Shown: piece after piece, positions 1 through 9,180 of the stretch
Position numbering within the stretch: position 1 is the first letter of the stretch
Layout of the letters: each line of letters opens with the position of its first letter
NCBI RefSeq assembly: GCF_001299475.1
Contig: NZ_CYUJ01000002.1
Location: 876,217-940,216, forward strand
Reading direction: 5' to 3'
Source: Neofamilia massiliensis
Lineage (GTDB): Bacteria; Bacillota; Clostridia; Tissierellales; Peptoniphilaceae
DNA length: 64,000 nt
Position numbers and translations under genes: made by a program
Notes under the pieces: generated by a model
The model's input: only the letters and a program-made list of their open reading frames with translations
Databases searched by the model: none
What the model was told of the DNA's origin: nothing

Positions 1-259
1 TTTGTGCAACAACTTCAATTTGCATGCCATATTCTAAAATTACATTTAAGTCAATACTTACGTCATTATCCTCGATATTTACTAAAATGCCTTTTGTTAT
101 ATAGTCAAGTTTAAGAAGTTCAAAAATTCCTTCTTTCGTATTTTTTGAAGCCATTCCCACTATACCATAACTTTGTAGAGCAGAATGTCCAGCTATAGTA
201 GCTATAACATCAGATTCTAATACTATAGTACCTAATTCATTTTCAAATTTTATAGACAT
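1..259 (-). CDS. Asp23/Gls24 family envelope stress protein (3' end outside window)
   Basis: The 86 visible N-terminal residues begin MSIKFENELGTIVLESDVIA and continue with a 'SYGIVGMAS' stretch and an alternating strand pattern typical of the Asp23/Gls24 (YloU-like) family. Family members are small, abundant proteins linked to alkaline shock or envelope stress; some associate with the membrane through a partner. The ATG at 259 has a strong GGAGG site six bases upstream. It lies downstream of the pnp terminator, so it is probably its own unit. In many Firmicutes such a gene precedes fakA and recG, but the window ends before that can be seen. The family call is from motif memory; the function is inferred only from the family. 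Confidence 0.8.
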   Translation of the reverse strand, partial: MSIKFENELGTIVLESDVIATIAGHSALQSYGIVGMASKNTKEGIFELLKLDYITKGILVNIEDNDVSIDLNVILEYGMQIEVVAQ

Positions 260-288
260 AACTACCTCCATAATTTAATCTTATTATT

Positions 289-317
289 ATTTTATCACAT
301 TTAAGCCATTTTTTAAA
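289..317 (-). promoter_or_regulatory. Putative promoter of the Asp23-family gene
   Basis: On the minus strand, -10 TAAAAT (289-294) is preceded by an extended TGA, with a 17-base spacer and a weak -35 TTTAAA (312-317). It sits between the pnp terminator and the gene start. Confidence 0.45.
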
Positions 318-319
318 TT

Positions 320-362
320 AAAAAAGGTTATATAAGTATTATACCCTAATACTCATATAACC
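320..362 (-). terminator. Intrinsic terminator of pnp
   Basis: Read on the minus strand, a 16-bp stem (326-341 with 347-362, one G-T wobble) closes a five-base loop and is followed by a run of Ts (320-325). It lies just after the pnp stop codon and ends the rpsO-pnp unit. Confidence 0.9.
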
Positions 363-385
363 CTCAAACCTTATTTCTTATCTTT

Positions 386-2479
386 TTATTCGTTTTTATC
401 TGATTTTTCTAATAAGGCTTTTCTAGAAAGATTAATTCTTCCCATTTTATCTATCTCAATAACTTTTACGTCTATTAGGTCTCCAACTTTTACAACGTCT
501 TCGACTTTGTTTACTCTTTCGTTAGCAAGTTTAGAAATATGAACCATACCTTCTTTACCCTTTACTAATTCTACAAAGGCGCCGAAATTGGTAATTCTAA
601 CTACCTTTCCACGATAAATTTCGCCAACTTCTACTTCTTTTACAATAGACTCTATTATTTCCATAGCTTTATTTGCATCTTCTGAGTCTTCACAAATAAT
701 AAAGATTTTTCCATCATCTTCAATATCAATTTTTACTCCAGTGTCTTCTATTATCTTATTTATAGTTTTACCACCAGATCCTATAACTTCACCAATCTTT
801 TCAGGATCAATTGTCATAGTAAATATCTTTGGAGCATATTTAGAAAGTTCTTTTCTTGGACCAGAAATTGTATTTGCCATAGAATCTAAAATAAATAACC
901 TGGCTTTTTTTGCTTTTTCTAAAGCTTGTCTTAAAATATTTTCATCTATGCCATCTATTTTAATGTCCATTTGAATTGCAGTTATACCTTCAGAAGTTCC
1001 TGCAACTTTAAAGTCCATATCTCCAAGATGGTCTTCAAGTCCTTGTATATCAGTTAATATTGTTACATCTTCCCCATCTTTAATAAGACCCATAGCAATA
1101 CCTGCAACTGGAGCACTAATAGGTACACCACCATCCATTAATGCTAAGGTTGAGCCACAAACAGATGCTTGTGATGATGAACCATTTGAAGATAGCACTT
1201 CAGATACAACTCTTATAGCATAAGGGAAGTCTTCAACACTTGGTAAAACTGGAAGTAGTGCTCTTTCTGCTAAAGCTCCGTGACCTATTTCTCTTCTGCC
1301 TGGGCTTCTAAGCGGCTTAGTATCTCCTACTGAGAAAGGTGGGAAGTTATAATGATGCATATATCTCTTTCCTTCACTTTCATCAAGGCCATCTAGAGTT
1401 TGTCCTTCTGCAATAGAACCTAGAGTTAAAATCGAAAGTACTTGTGTTTGACCTCTTGTAAATAATCCAGATCCATGAGTTCTTGGTAGTAAAGAAACTT
1501 CAGAGCTTAATTTTCTTATTTCATCAAACTTTCTTCCATCTGGTCTTTCTCCGTCTTTTATTATTTGCTCTCTAAAAACGCTGGCAATAATATTTTCTAT
1601 ATATTCGCTAATTTTGCCAACTTCTTCTTCATAGTCTGAATCAAATTTTTCATGTATTTCTTTTTTCGCAGCTTCAGTTAATTCTACTCTTGCCATTTTG
1701 TCAGAGTTTTTCATAGCAGCAGAAATTTTTTCTCTACCAAAGTCATTGACTTTATCAAATAATTCTTGATTAATTTCAGGCTTAATAACTGGATCTTTTA
1801 CTACATTAAGGTCTTTTTGAATTTCCTTAATGAATTTACAAATTCTCTTAATTTCATCATGACCTTTAAGAATAGCTTGTAAAACAATTTCTTCTGAAAG
1901 AATGCCAACTTCTGCTTCAATCATCATAATTGCTTCTTCAGTTCCAGAAATAACCAAATACATTTGAGAGTTTTCTCTTTGATTAACATTTGGGTTTATA
2001 ATATACTCGCCATCAATATAACCTACTGCAACAGAGCCGATTGGGCCCATAAAAGGTATAGGTGAAATTGATAGAGCTATTGATGCTCCATTCATAGCAG
2101 CAATTTCTGGACTGTTTTCTATGTCAGTAGATAAAACCGTTGAGATAAGTTGAACATCATTTTTATATCCTTCTGGGAATAAAGGTCTTATTGGTCTATC
2201 AATTAGTCTAGAGGTTAGAACAGCATTTTCTGTAGGTCTACCCTCTCTTTTAATAAAGCCACCTGGAATTTTTCCTGCAGCATATGATTTTTCAACATAT
2301 TCTACAGTAAGTGGAAAGAAATCAATTCCTTCCCTTGGTTCATTAGAAGCTGTAGCAGTATTTAAAACTACAGTATCTCCATATCTTACCAAACAGGCAC
2401 CTGATGCTTGCTCAGCTACTTTTCCAATAGTAACTTCTAAGGTTCTACCTGCTAAATCATATGAATATTTTTTCTCCAT
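386..2479 (-). CDS. pnp: Polyribonucleotide nucleotidyltransferase (PNPase)
   Basis: PNPase degrades RNA 3'-to-5' by phosphorolysis as a homotrimer in the cytosol. The 697-residue product has the family's usual length and domain order: two RNase PH-like halves (about residues 10-220 and 320-540; '[19 protein letters not shown]' lies in the catalytic second half), a KH domain with the GSGG loop (about 550-610) and a C-terminal S1 domain ('[15 protein letters not shown]'). The start is the ATG at 2479, because GGAGG lies seven bases upstream; an in-frame ATG at 2518 would run through an intergenic hairpin. It follows rpsO, as in most bacteria, and a strong terminator follows. A hairpin between rpsO and pnp may be the processing site for autoregulation. 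Confidence 0.97.
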   Translation of the reverse strand: MEKKYSYDLAGRTLEVTIGKVAEQASGACLVRYGDTVVLNTATASNEPREGIDFFPLTVEYVEKSYAAGKIPGGFIKREGRPTENAVLTSRLIDRPIRPLFPEGYKNDVQLISTVLSTDIENSPEIAAMNGASIALSISPIPFMGPIGSVAVGYIDGEYIINPNVNQRENSQMYLVISGTEEAIMMIEAEVGILSEEIVLQAILKGHDEIKRICKFIKEIQKDLNVVKDPVIKPEINQELFDKVNDFGREKISAAMKNSDKMARVELTEAAKKEIHEKFDSDYEEEVGKISEYIENIIASVFREQIIKDGERPDGRKFDEIRKLSSEVSLLPRTHGSGLFTRGQTQVLSILTLGSIAEGQTLDGLDESEGKRYMHHYNFPPFSVGDTKPLRSPGRREIGHGALAERALLPVLPSVEDFPYAIRVVSEVLSSNGSSSQASVCGSTLALMDGGVPISAPVAGIAMGLIKDGEDVTILTDIQGLEDHLGDMDFKVAGTSEGITAIQMDIKIDGIDENILRQALEKAKKARLFILDSMANTISGPRKELSKYAPKIFTMTIDPEKIGEVIGSGGKTINKIIEDTGVKIDIEDDGKIFIICEDSEDANKAMEIIESIVKEVEVGEIYRGKVVRITNFGAFVELVKGKEGMVHISKLANERVNKVEDVVKVGDLIDVKVIEIDKMGRINLSRKALLEKSDKNE

Positions 2480-2501
2480 ATTTCCTCCAATATTATAACT
2501 A

Positions 2502-2522
2502 AAGAGTGGGAAACCCACTCTT
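2502..2522 (-). promoter_or_regulatory. rpsO-pnp intercistronic hairpin
   Basis: A perfect 9-bp stem, AAGAGTGGG / CCCACTCTT, with a TTT loop lies between the rpsO stop and the pnp ribosome binding site. No T-run follows, so it looks more like a processing or stability hairpin than a terminator. In E. coli the pnp leader hairpin is cut by RNase III and PNPase then represses its own translation. The same role here is inference. Confidence 0.6.
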
Positions 2523-2531
2523 CTTTTGTAC

Positions 2532-2801
2532 CTATATTCCTCTGATACCTAATTTATCAATAAGCTCTCTGTACTCATTAATATCTTTTTCTTTTAGGTA
2601 TTTTAGTAGTCCCCTTCTCATACCAACCATCTTTAATAGTCCTCTTCTAGAGTGATGGTCGTTTTTATGAGTTTTTAAATGTTCAGTTAGAGATTGAATT
2701 CTATAAGTTAGAATTGCAATTTGAACATTAGCAGAACCTGTGTCATTGTCGCTAATTTTGTACTCATCAATTATTTGTTGTTTTTCTTCTTTAGTAATCA
2801 T
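2532..2801 (-). CDS. rpsO: 30S ribosomal protein S15
   Basis: S15 binds the 16S rRNA central domain early in small-subunit assembly. The 89-residue product has the family's exact usual length and the signature '[20 protein letters not shown]' with the invariant [12 protein letters not shown] core. An 11-base gap to an AGGAGGA-like site precedes the ATG at 2801. It heads an rpsO-pnp pair and is preceded by a promoter and a roughly 70-base leader that looks structured, which suggests S15 autoregulation as known in other bacteria. Confidence 0.97.
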   Translation of the reverse strand: MITKEEKQQIIDEYKISDNDTGSANVQIAILTYRIQSLTEHLKTHKNDHHSRRGLLKMVGMRRGLLKYLKEKDINEYRELIDKLGIRGI

Positions 2802-2870
2802 TTTTTTCCTCCATAAATATTCTTAGCAATTACCTAGTGGACGCCGAGGTACGTTTCACAAAGTAATCGA
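2802..2870 (-). promoter_or_regulatory. Structured rpsO 5' leader (candidate S15 autoregulatory RNA)
   Basis: The leader contains an unusually GC-rich patch for this genome. On the minus strand CGATTAC can pair with GTAATTG (7 bp, one G-U), enclosing a small GTGAAAC element and a second arm ACCT CGGCGTCC ACT AGGT; part of AGGT is shared between the two pairings. The result resembles a multi-branch junction ahead of the ribosome binding site. S15 represses itself by binding such leaders in several phyla. Structure is read by eye, not folded. Confidence 0.5.
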
Positions 2871-2877
2871 CTCATAA

Positions 2878-2906
2878 ATAATACCATATAAGTTAGTATT
2901 TGTATA
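2878..2906 (-). promoter_or_regulatory. Putative rpsO promoter
   Basis: Minus-strand -10 TATTAT (2878-2883) with extended TGG, a 17-base spacer, and -35 TATACA (2901-2906). Transcription would start near 2871 and give a roughly 70-base leader. Confidence 0.6.
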
Positions 2907-2973
2907 GCTTTTATACGATTTTTTGCTTTTATTTTACAAAAAAGTTAATATTTTATACAAGTGAAAATTAAAC

Positions 2974-4944
2974 TTATAGTTTTAAGTCTTTTAAAAAATC
3001 TTCTAGATTTTCTTCAGATATTATTGGTATTTTTAATTCTTGGGCTTTATCGTACTTGGAGCCAGGATTTTCTCCAACTAATACATAAGATGTATTTTTA
3101 GAAACGCTTGATGAAACTTTGCCAGAATTTTTTATAATTATTTCTTCTAATTCTTTTCTCTTATAGGAAGTAAAAGATCCTGTAATTACAAAATTTTGTC
3201 CTTCTAGTTTTATGCTCTTGTCGTCTTTGTCTGGGTATATGATTTGAACTCCAAGGTCAAATAGGTCTTCAATAACTTCTAAAACTTGAGAATTAGAAAA
3301 ATATGCATGAATATTATGGGCGGTAATTGGTCCAATATCATCTAGTGATGCAAGATATTCTTCACTGGCAATCTTTAAGTCTTCAAAGTTATCAAAATGA
3401 TTTGACAAGTCTAAGGCAGTTTTTTCGCCAACATTTTGTATGCCTAGAGAATTTATAAAATTATTAAAGGGAACTTTTTTACTAGCTTCAATTGCATTTA
3501 GCATATTATTAATTTTCTTGTCTCTAAAGCCTTCAAGTTTCTCAAAGTCTTCTCTTGTTAATGTATAAAAGTCAGATATTTTTTTTATATCGTGAATATC
3601 AATAAGTTGTTGAATAGTCTTTTCGCTTAGACCATCTATGTTCATTGCGTTTTTTGAAACAAAATATGTTAGCCTAGCTAAAAGTTGTGGTTGGCAAGAC
3701 AAGGTATTGTTACAAAATAAATGGGCTCCTATTTCTTCTAACTTCGTATGGCAGGCTGGACAATATTCTGGTTTTTTTATTTCAAAAGTATCACCATAAG
3801 AATTATCAGCTGATAAAATTTCTGGTATAACATCATTTGATCTTCTAACAAGTACTTCTGAATTAATTCTTATGTCCTTTGATGCAATGAAATTATAATT
3901 ATTTAAGGTCGCCCTTGAAATAGTTACCCCATCTATTTCTATTGGCTCGAGAATAGCTGAAGGAGTAACCTTTGAAGTTCTTCCAACATTCCAAACCACA
4001 TCAATTAACTTAGTATATCTTTCTTCTGCTTCAAATTTATAGGCAATGGCCCATCTAGGAAACTTATTTGTATAGCCTAATTTTTCTCTATAGGATAAGT
4101 CGTTTACCTTAATTACAGCTCCATCAATTAAGAAGTTTAAGTCATTTCTAATGCTCTCAATAAATTCAACTTTTTCAATAACTTGGTCTATATTTTTACA
4201 AACAAAATAGTTCTGATTTACTGGAAATCCATTTTCTTCTAAAAATTTTTTAGCATCTGTATCTTTTCTTATACCTTGCCAGTTTGTATTTATATTATAA
4301 AAATAAGCAGAAATATTTCTCTTTGTTATTACTGAAGTATCTAAGTTTCTAATCGCTCCTGCAGCAGCATTTCTTGCATTTTTTAAAATATCTTCGTCAT
4401 CTAGTGAATTTAGATAATTAAAGGTAGACAGGGGCATATAGGCTTCTCCAACAATTTCAAAAAAATTTTTTTCATTTATTTGAAATGGAATGTTCTTCAT
4501 TCTTTTAACTTGTTCGGAAATATTTTCTCCAATAAAGCCATTGCCTCTTGTTGCAGCAGATTTAAATATGCCATCTTCGTAGGTCAAAGCTATAGTTAGC
4601 CCATCAAATTTTAATTCAACAACATAATCCAAATCTTTAACTGACAAAAGGTTTTTTATTCTATTATCAAAATCATAAAGACCTTCGTAGTTTTGTGACT
4701 TATCTAAACTATATAGTCTGAAAACATGTTTGTGTTTTTCAAACTTAGTTAGTATTAAATCCCCTACTCTCTGGGTTGGTGAATTAGAAAAAATTATTCC
4801 AGTTTCTGCTTCTAGTTTTTCTAACTTTTCATAATTTCTATCATATTCAGAATCTGAAACCATTGGGTCATCAAGAGTATAATAATGATATGACCAGGTA
4901 TTTAATTTTTCAATTAAGCTTTTTATTTCTTCTATCTTAGTCAT
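2974..4944 (-). CDS. ligA: NAD-dependent DNA ligase LigA
   Basis: LigA seals nicks using NAD+. The 656-residue protein has the adenylation lysine in 'VELKFDG' (Lys112), an OB domain, a four-cysteine zinc site (CPAC...CNNTLSC, around residue 400), helix-hairpin-helix repeats and a C-terminal BRCT domain ('GQNFVITGSF'). The start is the ATG at 4944, which has GGAGG six bases upstream and overlaps the pcrA stop by eight bases; an ATG seven codons earlier has no such site. Oddity: the usual HxxPMLSL motif before the lysine reads 'KHVFRLYSLDK'. The order pcrA-ligA is common in Firmicutes, and the two are probably translationally coupled. Confidence 0.97.
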   Translation of the reverse strand: MTKIEEIKSLIEKLNTWSYHYYTLDDPMVSDSEYDRNYEKLEKLEAETGIIFSNSPTQRVGDLILTKFEKHKHVFRLYSLDKSQNYEGLYDFDNRIKNLLSVKDLDYVVELKFDGLTIALTYEDGIFKSAATRGNGFIGENISEQVKRMKNIPFQINEKNFFEIVGEAYMPLSTFNYLNSLDDEDILKNARNAAAGAIRNLDTSVITKRNISAYFYNINTNWQGIRKDTDAKKFLEENGFPVNQNYFVCKNIDQVIEKVEFIESIRNDLNFLIDGAVIKVNDLSYREKLGYTNKFPRWAIAYKFEAEERYTKLIDVVWNVGRTSKVTPSAILEPIEIDGVTISRATLNNYNFIASKDIRINSEVLVRRSNDVIPEILSADNSYGDTFEIKKPEYCPACHTKLEEIGAHLFCNNTLSCQPQLLARLTYFVSKNAMNIDGLSEKTIQQLIDIHDIKKISDFYTLTREDFEKLEGFRDKKINNMLNAIEASKKVPFNNFINSLGIQNVGEKTALDLSNHFDNFEDLKIASEEYLASLDDIGPITAHNIHAYFSNSQVLEVIEDLFDLGVQIIYPDKDDKSIKLEGQNFVITGSFTSYKRKELEEIIIKNSGKVSSSVSKNTSYVLVGENPGSKYDKAQELKIPIISEENLEDFLKDLKL

Positions 4945-7147
4945 CAATAACCTCCATAGGAGCAAGATCAGCTAGTAGGGTTTTCTTTTGTCCATTGTCA
5001 AATAATACTGTAACAAGCTGGTCACCAGTTGATTGGTCTAGCTTTTCAACTCTTCCCTGTCCCCACTTTTTATGGTTGACATAATCTCCTACTTTGTATT
5101 TGTTTGTATTTATAGGAATTGATTCTCTTTCAGTTTCTTTTTTACTTGTATACTTAGTGTCTGTATAGGAGTAAGAATCAAAACCTGTAAATAATTTGCT
5201 TTCTCTAGGAACAAAAGTCTTTCTACTTAAATCTTCTTGGTCTATAGAGCCTTGAATTTCATCTAAAAATGTAGACCTTAACTGATATTCATTTTTTCCA
5301 AATCTGTTTCTAGATTTTGCACAAGTTAGATATAAGTCTTTTTTTGCCCTAGTTATTGCCACATACATAAGTCTTCTTTCTTCCTCTAGATCGTCATCCT
5401 CTATCGCATAAGCTGATGGAAAAATTCCTTGTTCAAGGGCTACTAAAAATACTTTTTCAAATTCAAGCCCCTTGGCTGAATGAACAGTAATTAGTGAAAC
5501 AGAATTTTCAGTATCTTCTGTTTTGTCATTATCAGAAAGTAAGGCCACTCCAGTTAAATATTCATGGAGATCTCCTTCTCCTCTTTTTTCAAAGTCCTCA
5601 ATAGATGATCTAAACTCTTCAATATTTTCTATTTTCGTCCTAGCTTCTACTGTATTTTGCTCTTCTAATATTTTTATATATTCAATCCTGTCTAGCAAAA
5701 AGTCTAATAGGTCTGTGATAGACATTGAATCAGCCTTAACTTGCAAGTTGTTAATTAAATTTTTAAAATCTTCCAATTTCTTTTTTGCATTGGCATTAAA
5801 TAATTTATCGAATTGTTCTAAATACGTAAGAGCCTTAAATAAGGATACTTGTTTTTCCTTAGCTACTTGACTTATTTTTTCAACTGTAACATCTCCTATT
5901 CCACGTTTAGGAGAATTGATTATCCTTCTAAATGAGACATCATCATCAGTGTTTACAATTAGTTTTAAATAGGCCATTAGATCTTTAATTTCAGCCCTGT
6001 CGTAGAATTTTATTCCACCTATTACCTTATAAGGAATTTTTCTCTTCATAAGTTCTTCTTCAAAGGACCTACTTAAAGAGTTTGACCTATAAAGTATAGC
6101 AATTTCATCAGCCTTACAGTTTTCATTAAGAAGCTTTTCTATCTCATCTGCAACAAAGGCTCCTTCTTCTTGGTTATTAGCAGCAATAAAAAGCTTTGGT
6201 CTATTTCCGTCCTCATTATCTGTCCAAAGGTCTTTTTTTATCCTTTTACTGTTATTTTTAATTACATCATTGGCAGTATTTAATATATTTTTTGTTGACC
6301 TGTAATTTTGAGAGAGAATAATCCTTTTAGCTCCTTTAAAATCTTTTTCAAAATTTAGAATGTTATTAATATTGGCTCCTCTCCACTTGTATATTGATTG
6401 GTCAGAGTCACCAACTACACAAATATTGTTGTAGATACCAGTTAACAATTTTATTAATTCGTATTGAATGTTATTGGTATCTTGGTATTCGTCGACAAAA
6501 ACATATCTAAATCTTTCTTGATAGTATTTTCTTGCCAGCTTATCTGAAGTTAATAATTCTATTGTCTTTATTATTAAATCATCAAAGTCAAAGGCATTAT
6601 TTTCTACTAGTTTTCTTTGATAAGACTTGTATAGAATTAAAAGAGCCTTATCTATTGGATTGTTTGCAAATTTTTCAAATTCAGCTGGTGTAATACCTTC
6701 ATTTTTCATAGATGAAATTTTTTCTTGGACAAATTTAGGAGAAAATATCTTTTCATCTAAGTTTGCTTCTTTGATACATTCTTTAATTAATGTTTTTTGA
6801 TCACTTGTATCATATATAGAAAAGTTTTTGTTATAACCTGGAAGATTTAAATCTCTTCTTAAAATTCTTACACAAATAGAATGAAAAGTTCCAATCCACA
6901 TGCCAGAAACATTAAAATCTAGCAAATTTGAAACTCTATCTTTCATTTCATTGGCTGCCTTGTTAGTAAAGGTAAAGGCAAGGATTTCTTGTGGATGAAC
7001 ATTTTTTTCTTCTATAAGATAAGCAATTTTTGTTGTAACAACTCTAGTTTTTCCACTTCCAGCGCCTGCTAAAATTAATATTGGTCCATCAATATTTTCA
7101 ACAGCAGCCCTTTGTACATCATTTAATTCATTTAAGATACTTTCCAT
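4937..7147 (-). CDS. pcrA: ATP-dependent DNA helicase PcrA (UvrD/Rep family)
   Basis: PcrA is a 3'-to-5' superfamily 1A helicase used in repair, rolling-circle replication and clearing replication conflicts. The 736-residue protein shows the Q-motif and Walker A ('GAGSGKTR', about residue 30), Walker B 'DEYQDTN' (about 225), 'SQNYRST' and 'TVHSAKGLEF' motifs, and a C-terminal Tudor-like tail ('VGDYVNHKKWGQGRV') that binds RNA polymerase in PcrA. A strong AGGAGG site precedes the ATG. It overlaps ligA by eight bases and heads the two-gene unit. UvrD is the alternative name, but the tail and neighbour favour PcrA. Confidence 0.96.
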   Translation of the reverse strand: MESILNELNDVQRAAVENIDGPILILAGAGSGKTRVVTTKIAYLIEEKNVHPQEILAFTFTNKAANEMKDRVSNLLDFNVSGMWIGTFHSICVRILRRDLNLPGYNKNFSIYDTSDQKTLIKECIKEANLDEKIFSPKFVQEKISSMKNEGITPAEFEKFANNPIDKALLILYKSYQRKLVENNAFDFDDLIIKTIELLTSDKLARKYYQERFRYVFVDEYQDTNNIQYELIKLLTGIYNNICVVGDSDQSIYKWRGANINNILNFEKDFKGAKRIILSQNYRSTKNILNTANDVIKNNSKRIKKDLWTDNEDGNRPKLFIAANNQEEGAFVADEIEKLLNENCKADEIAILYRSNSLSRSFEEELMKRKIPYKVIGGIKFYDRAEIKDLMAYLKLIVNTDDDVSFRRIINSPKRGIGDVTVEKISQVAKEKQVSLFKALTYLEQFDKLFNANAKKKLEDFKNLINNLQVKADSMSITDLLDFLLDRIEYIKILEEQNTVEARTKIENIEEFRSSIEDFEKRGEGDLHEYLTGVALLSDNDKTEDTENSVSLITVHSAKGLEFEKVFLVALEQGIFPSAYAIEDDDLEEERRLMYVAITRAKKDLYLTCAKSRNRFGKNEYQLRSTFLDEIQGSIDQEDLSRKTFVPRESKLFTGFDSYSYTDTKYTSKKETERESIPINTNKYKVGDYVNHKKWGQGRVEKLDQSTGDQLVTVLFDNGQKKTLLADLAPMEVIDD

Positions 7148-7167
7148 AAGGCCTCCTTTTTATAAAC

Positions 7168-7197
7168 ATATTATCATAAAACTTTATAAGAAACTAA
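7168..7197 (-). promoter_or_regulatory. Putative pcrA-ligA promoter
   Basis: Minus-strand extended -10 TGA-TAATAT (-10 at 7168-7173), an 18-base spacer and a weak -35 TTAGTT (7192-7197), just after the deoD terminator. The same TGA-TAATAT element occurs before rimP. Confidence 0.45.
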
Positions 7198-7206
7198 CTA
7201 ATTAAC

Positions 7207-7234
7207 AAAAAAAAGGACAGACTTAAATCTGTCC
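7207..7234 (-). terminator. Intrinsic terminator of deoD
   Basis: Minus strand: GGACAGA / TCTGTCC stem (7215-7234) with a six-base loop, followed by eight Ts. It ends the long rimP-to-deoD run of genes. Confidence 0.93.
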
Positions 7235-7248
7235 ATATTATATCTTTA

Positions 7249-7950
7249 TTAAGCTAGTTCTAAAGCAATCTCCATCATCTTAGTAAAAGTTGTTTCTCTT
7301 TCTTTTGGAGTAGTTGCTTCTTGTGAAACTAGTGAATCTGATACTGTTAAAATTGTTAAAGCATTTACTCCTGCCTTGGCAGCATTGGCATAAAGAGCAT
7401 AGGCTTCCATTTCAACGCCTAAAACTCCAATATCCGCCCATTTTTTCCAAACTTCTGGATGATCATTATAGAAAATATCAGATGATAAAATATTTCCAAC
7501 TCTTACTTTATAATTTTTATCATCAGCAATTTTTTTGGCCTTTTCTAAAAGTTCAAAAGACGCAATTGCTGAAAATGTTCCTGGAAGTTCATACTGGCTA
7601 GCAAAGTTAGAATTTGTACAGGCTCCTTGAGCCAAAATTATGTCATGAATTTTTACATCATCTTGATAAGAACCACAAGATCCAACTCTAATTAAGTTTT
7701 TAACTCCATAAAAATGAATTAATTCATAAGAATAGATTCCCATAGAAGGCATTCCCATTCCTGTTCCCATAACAGAAACTTCCTTACCCTTATACTTTCC
7801 AGTATAGCCTAACATATTTCTAACTGAATTAAATTCCACTACATCTTCTAAAAAATTTTCTGCAATAAACTTTGCCCTAAGTGGGTCTCCTGGTAATAAA
7901 ATTGTTTCTGCAATTTGTCCTTTTTTAGCTTGGTTGTGAGCTGTTGTCAT
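7249..7950 (-). CDS. deoD: Purine-nucleoside phosphorylase, DeoD type
   Basis: DeoD splits purine (deoxy)ribonucleosides with phosphate to give free base and (deoxy)ribose-1-phosphate in nucleoside salvage. The 233-residue product matches the hexameric NP-I family in length and motifs: phosphate-binding 'GDPLRAK', 'RVGSCGSY', the nucleoside-binding 'GVEMEA' and the 'TVSDSL' with the catalytic aspartate. An AGGAGA site precedes the ATG. It follows the small GNAT gene by 27 bases and is closed by a strong terminator. Its place at the end of the truB-ribF run is a local addition compared with Bacillus. Confidence 0.95.
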   Translation of the reverse strand: MTTAHNQAKKGQIAETILLPGDPLRAKFIAENFLEDVVEFNSVRNMLGYTGKYKGKEVSVMGTGMGMPSMGIYSYELIHFYGVKNLIRVGSCGSYQDDVKIHDIILAQGACTNSNFASQYELPGTFSAIASFELLEKAKKIADDKNYKVRVGNILSSDIFYNDHPEVWKKWADIGVLGVEMEAYALYANAAKAGVNALTILTVSDSLVSQEATTPKERETTFTKMMEIALELA

Positions 7951-7977
7951 AATGTTCTCCTTTCGATGCTTTAAATT

Positions 7978-8226
7978 TTATAATAAATCTTCATTTATCC
8001 TACTAGTAGTTTCAATAAATTTTGGATCAAAATAATAATTATTTTCCTTAGCAAAAATTAGTAGCCTTTTTAAAAGATCGCTGGCTATGCCTTGACCTTT
8101 TAAATGACTAACTACCTCTATATTATTTATAATAATTTTTTTATTTTCAATTTTATAAGAAAGTTGAGCTAAAGGCTCTTTGGGATTTCCAATAAAAAAC
8201 CTGTTTTCTTCTTGGATAATATCCAT
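7978..8226 (-). CDS. Small GNAT-family N-acetyltransferase (YjdJ-like)
   Basis: The 82-residue product has the compact single-domain form of the GNAT superfamily: two short strands, then the acetyl-CoA pyrophosphate loop seen as 'HLKGQGIASDLLKRLLIFA', the equivalent of the R/QxxGxG/A motif. Proteins of this size form the small YjdJ-like group, whose substrates are mostly unknown. It lies between ribF (24 bases upstream) and deoD and is probably co-transcribed with them. The fold call is fairly firm; I propose no substrate. Confidence 0.75.
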   Translation of the reverse strand: MDIIQEENRFFIGNPKEPLAQLSYKIENKKIIINNIEVVSHLKGQGIASDLLKRLLIFAKENNYYFDPKFIETTSRINEDLL

Positions 8227-8250
8227 AAATCTATCCTCAATTATATCAAT

Positions 8251-9180
8251 TTATTCTAATTCAAATTTACCATTCTTTATTAAATCTATATCTTTTAAAA
8301 TATTTTTAGTCATTTCTTCAGTTGAAGAGAATTTGAGCATTGGTCTAATTTTCTTTATAAAGTGAATTCCTATATCTTTGTTATAAATATTTTCATTAAA
8401 GTTTATTATATGGGCTTCTATCTTTAAGTCTTTTTCATCTAAGGTATAATTTTTACCAAGACTTGTTGCTGCAATATATTTTTTATTGCCTATAAAGACT
8501 TCGCTAGCATAAACTCCTTCACTTGGAAAAACATAGTCTGTAGCCAATTGAATATTAGCTGTTGGAAAGCCTAAGGTCGAACCAAGCTTTTTCCCTGGAA
8601 CAACTTTTCCATCGAGGATATAGGGTCTATTTAATAGTGCTTCTGCTTGAGCAAGTTTGTTATCTTGTATATAAGACTTTATTATAGTCGAAGACACTAC
8701 TTCACTTTCAAATTTTTCTGCCTTGCTAATATTAACTAAAAAATCATTTTTTGCAAAGGATTTTAATAAACTCGTATCTCCCCTTGCTTCTTTCCCAAAA
8801 CTATAATCATAGCCAACAAAAACTCCACATACATTTAAATTATCTTTAAGAAAGTATATGAAATCTTCAGCTTGGAAATTTTTTATCTCGTCAAAGTTTA
8901 TAATAAAAACTAGGTCAACTTCGCTTGCCTCTAATATTTTTATTTTTTGATCCAAGGTTGTCAGTTGTTTTTGTTTTGAAAGATAAATACTGTTATTGGT
9001 ATGACTTTCAAACAATAAGACAGCTGATTTCACCTTGTCTTTTTTACTTTGATCTACTAGATTATTAATAATTTTCATATGGCCTCTATGAAGACCATCG
9101 AAGTTTCCAAGGGCAATATAGGATTTTTCAATTATTAATTTTGCATTTTTATCTATATTAATTACTTTCATCTTATACAT
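8251..9180 (-). CDS. ribF: Bifunctional riboflavin kinase / FAD synthetase
   Basis: RibF turns riboflavin into FMN and then FAD. The 309-residue protein has an N-terminal nucleotidyltransferase domain ('ALGNFDGLHRGH', about residues 25-40) and a C-terminal riboflavin kinase domain ('GSTLGFPTANIQL', about 200-212). It overlaps the truB stop by eight bases. The start is uncertain: ATG at 9180 and ATG at 9171 are both possible and neither has a good ribosome binding site, so coupling to truB is likely. The truB-ribF order is the common bacterial one. Confidence 0.95.
   Translation of the reverse strand: MYKMKVINIDKNAKLIIEKSYIALGNFDGLHRGHMKIINNLVDQSKKDKVKSAVLLFESHTNNSIYLSKQKQLTTLDQKIKILEASEVDLVFIINFDEIKNFQAEDFIYFLKDNLNVCGVFVGYDYSFGKEARGDTSLLKSFAKNDFLVNISKAEKFESEVVSSTIIKSYIQDNKLAQAEALLNRPYILDGKVVPGKKLGSTLGFPTANIQLATDYVFPSEGVYASEVFIGNKKYIAATSLGKNYTLDEKDLKIEAHIINFNENIYNKDIGIHFIKKIRPMLKFSSTEEMTKNILKDIDLIKNGKFELE

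Noticed and set aside
2480..2518. N-terminal extension of PNPase
   Set aside because: The extra 13 codons run through an intergenic hairpin and lack a binding site; ATG 2479 has a strong one.
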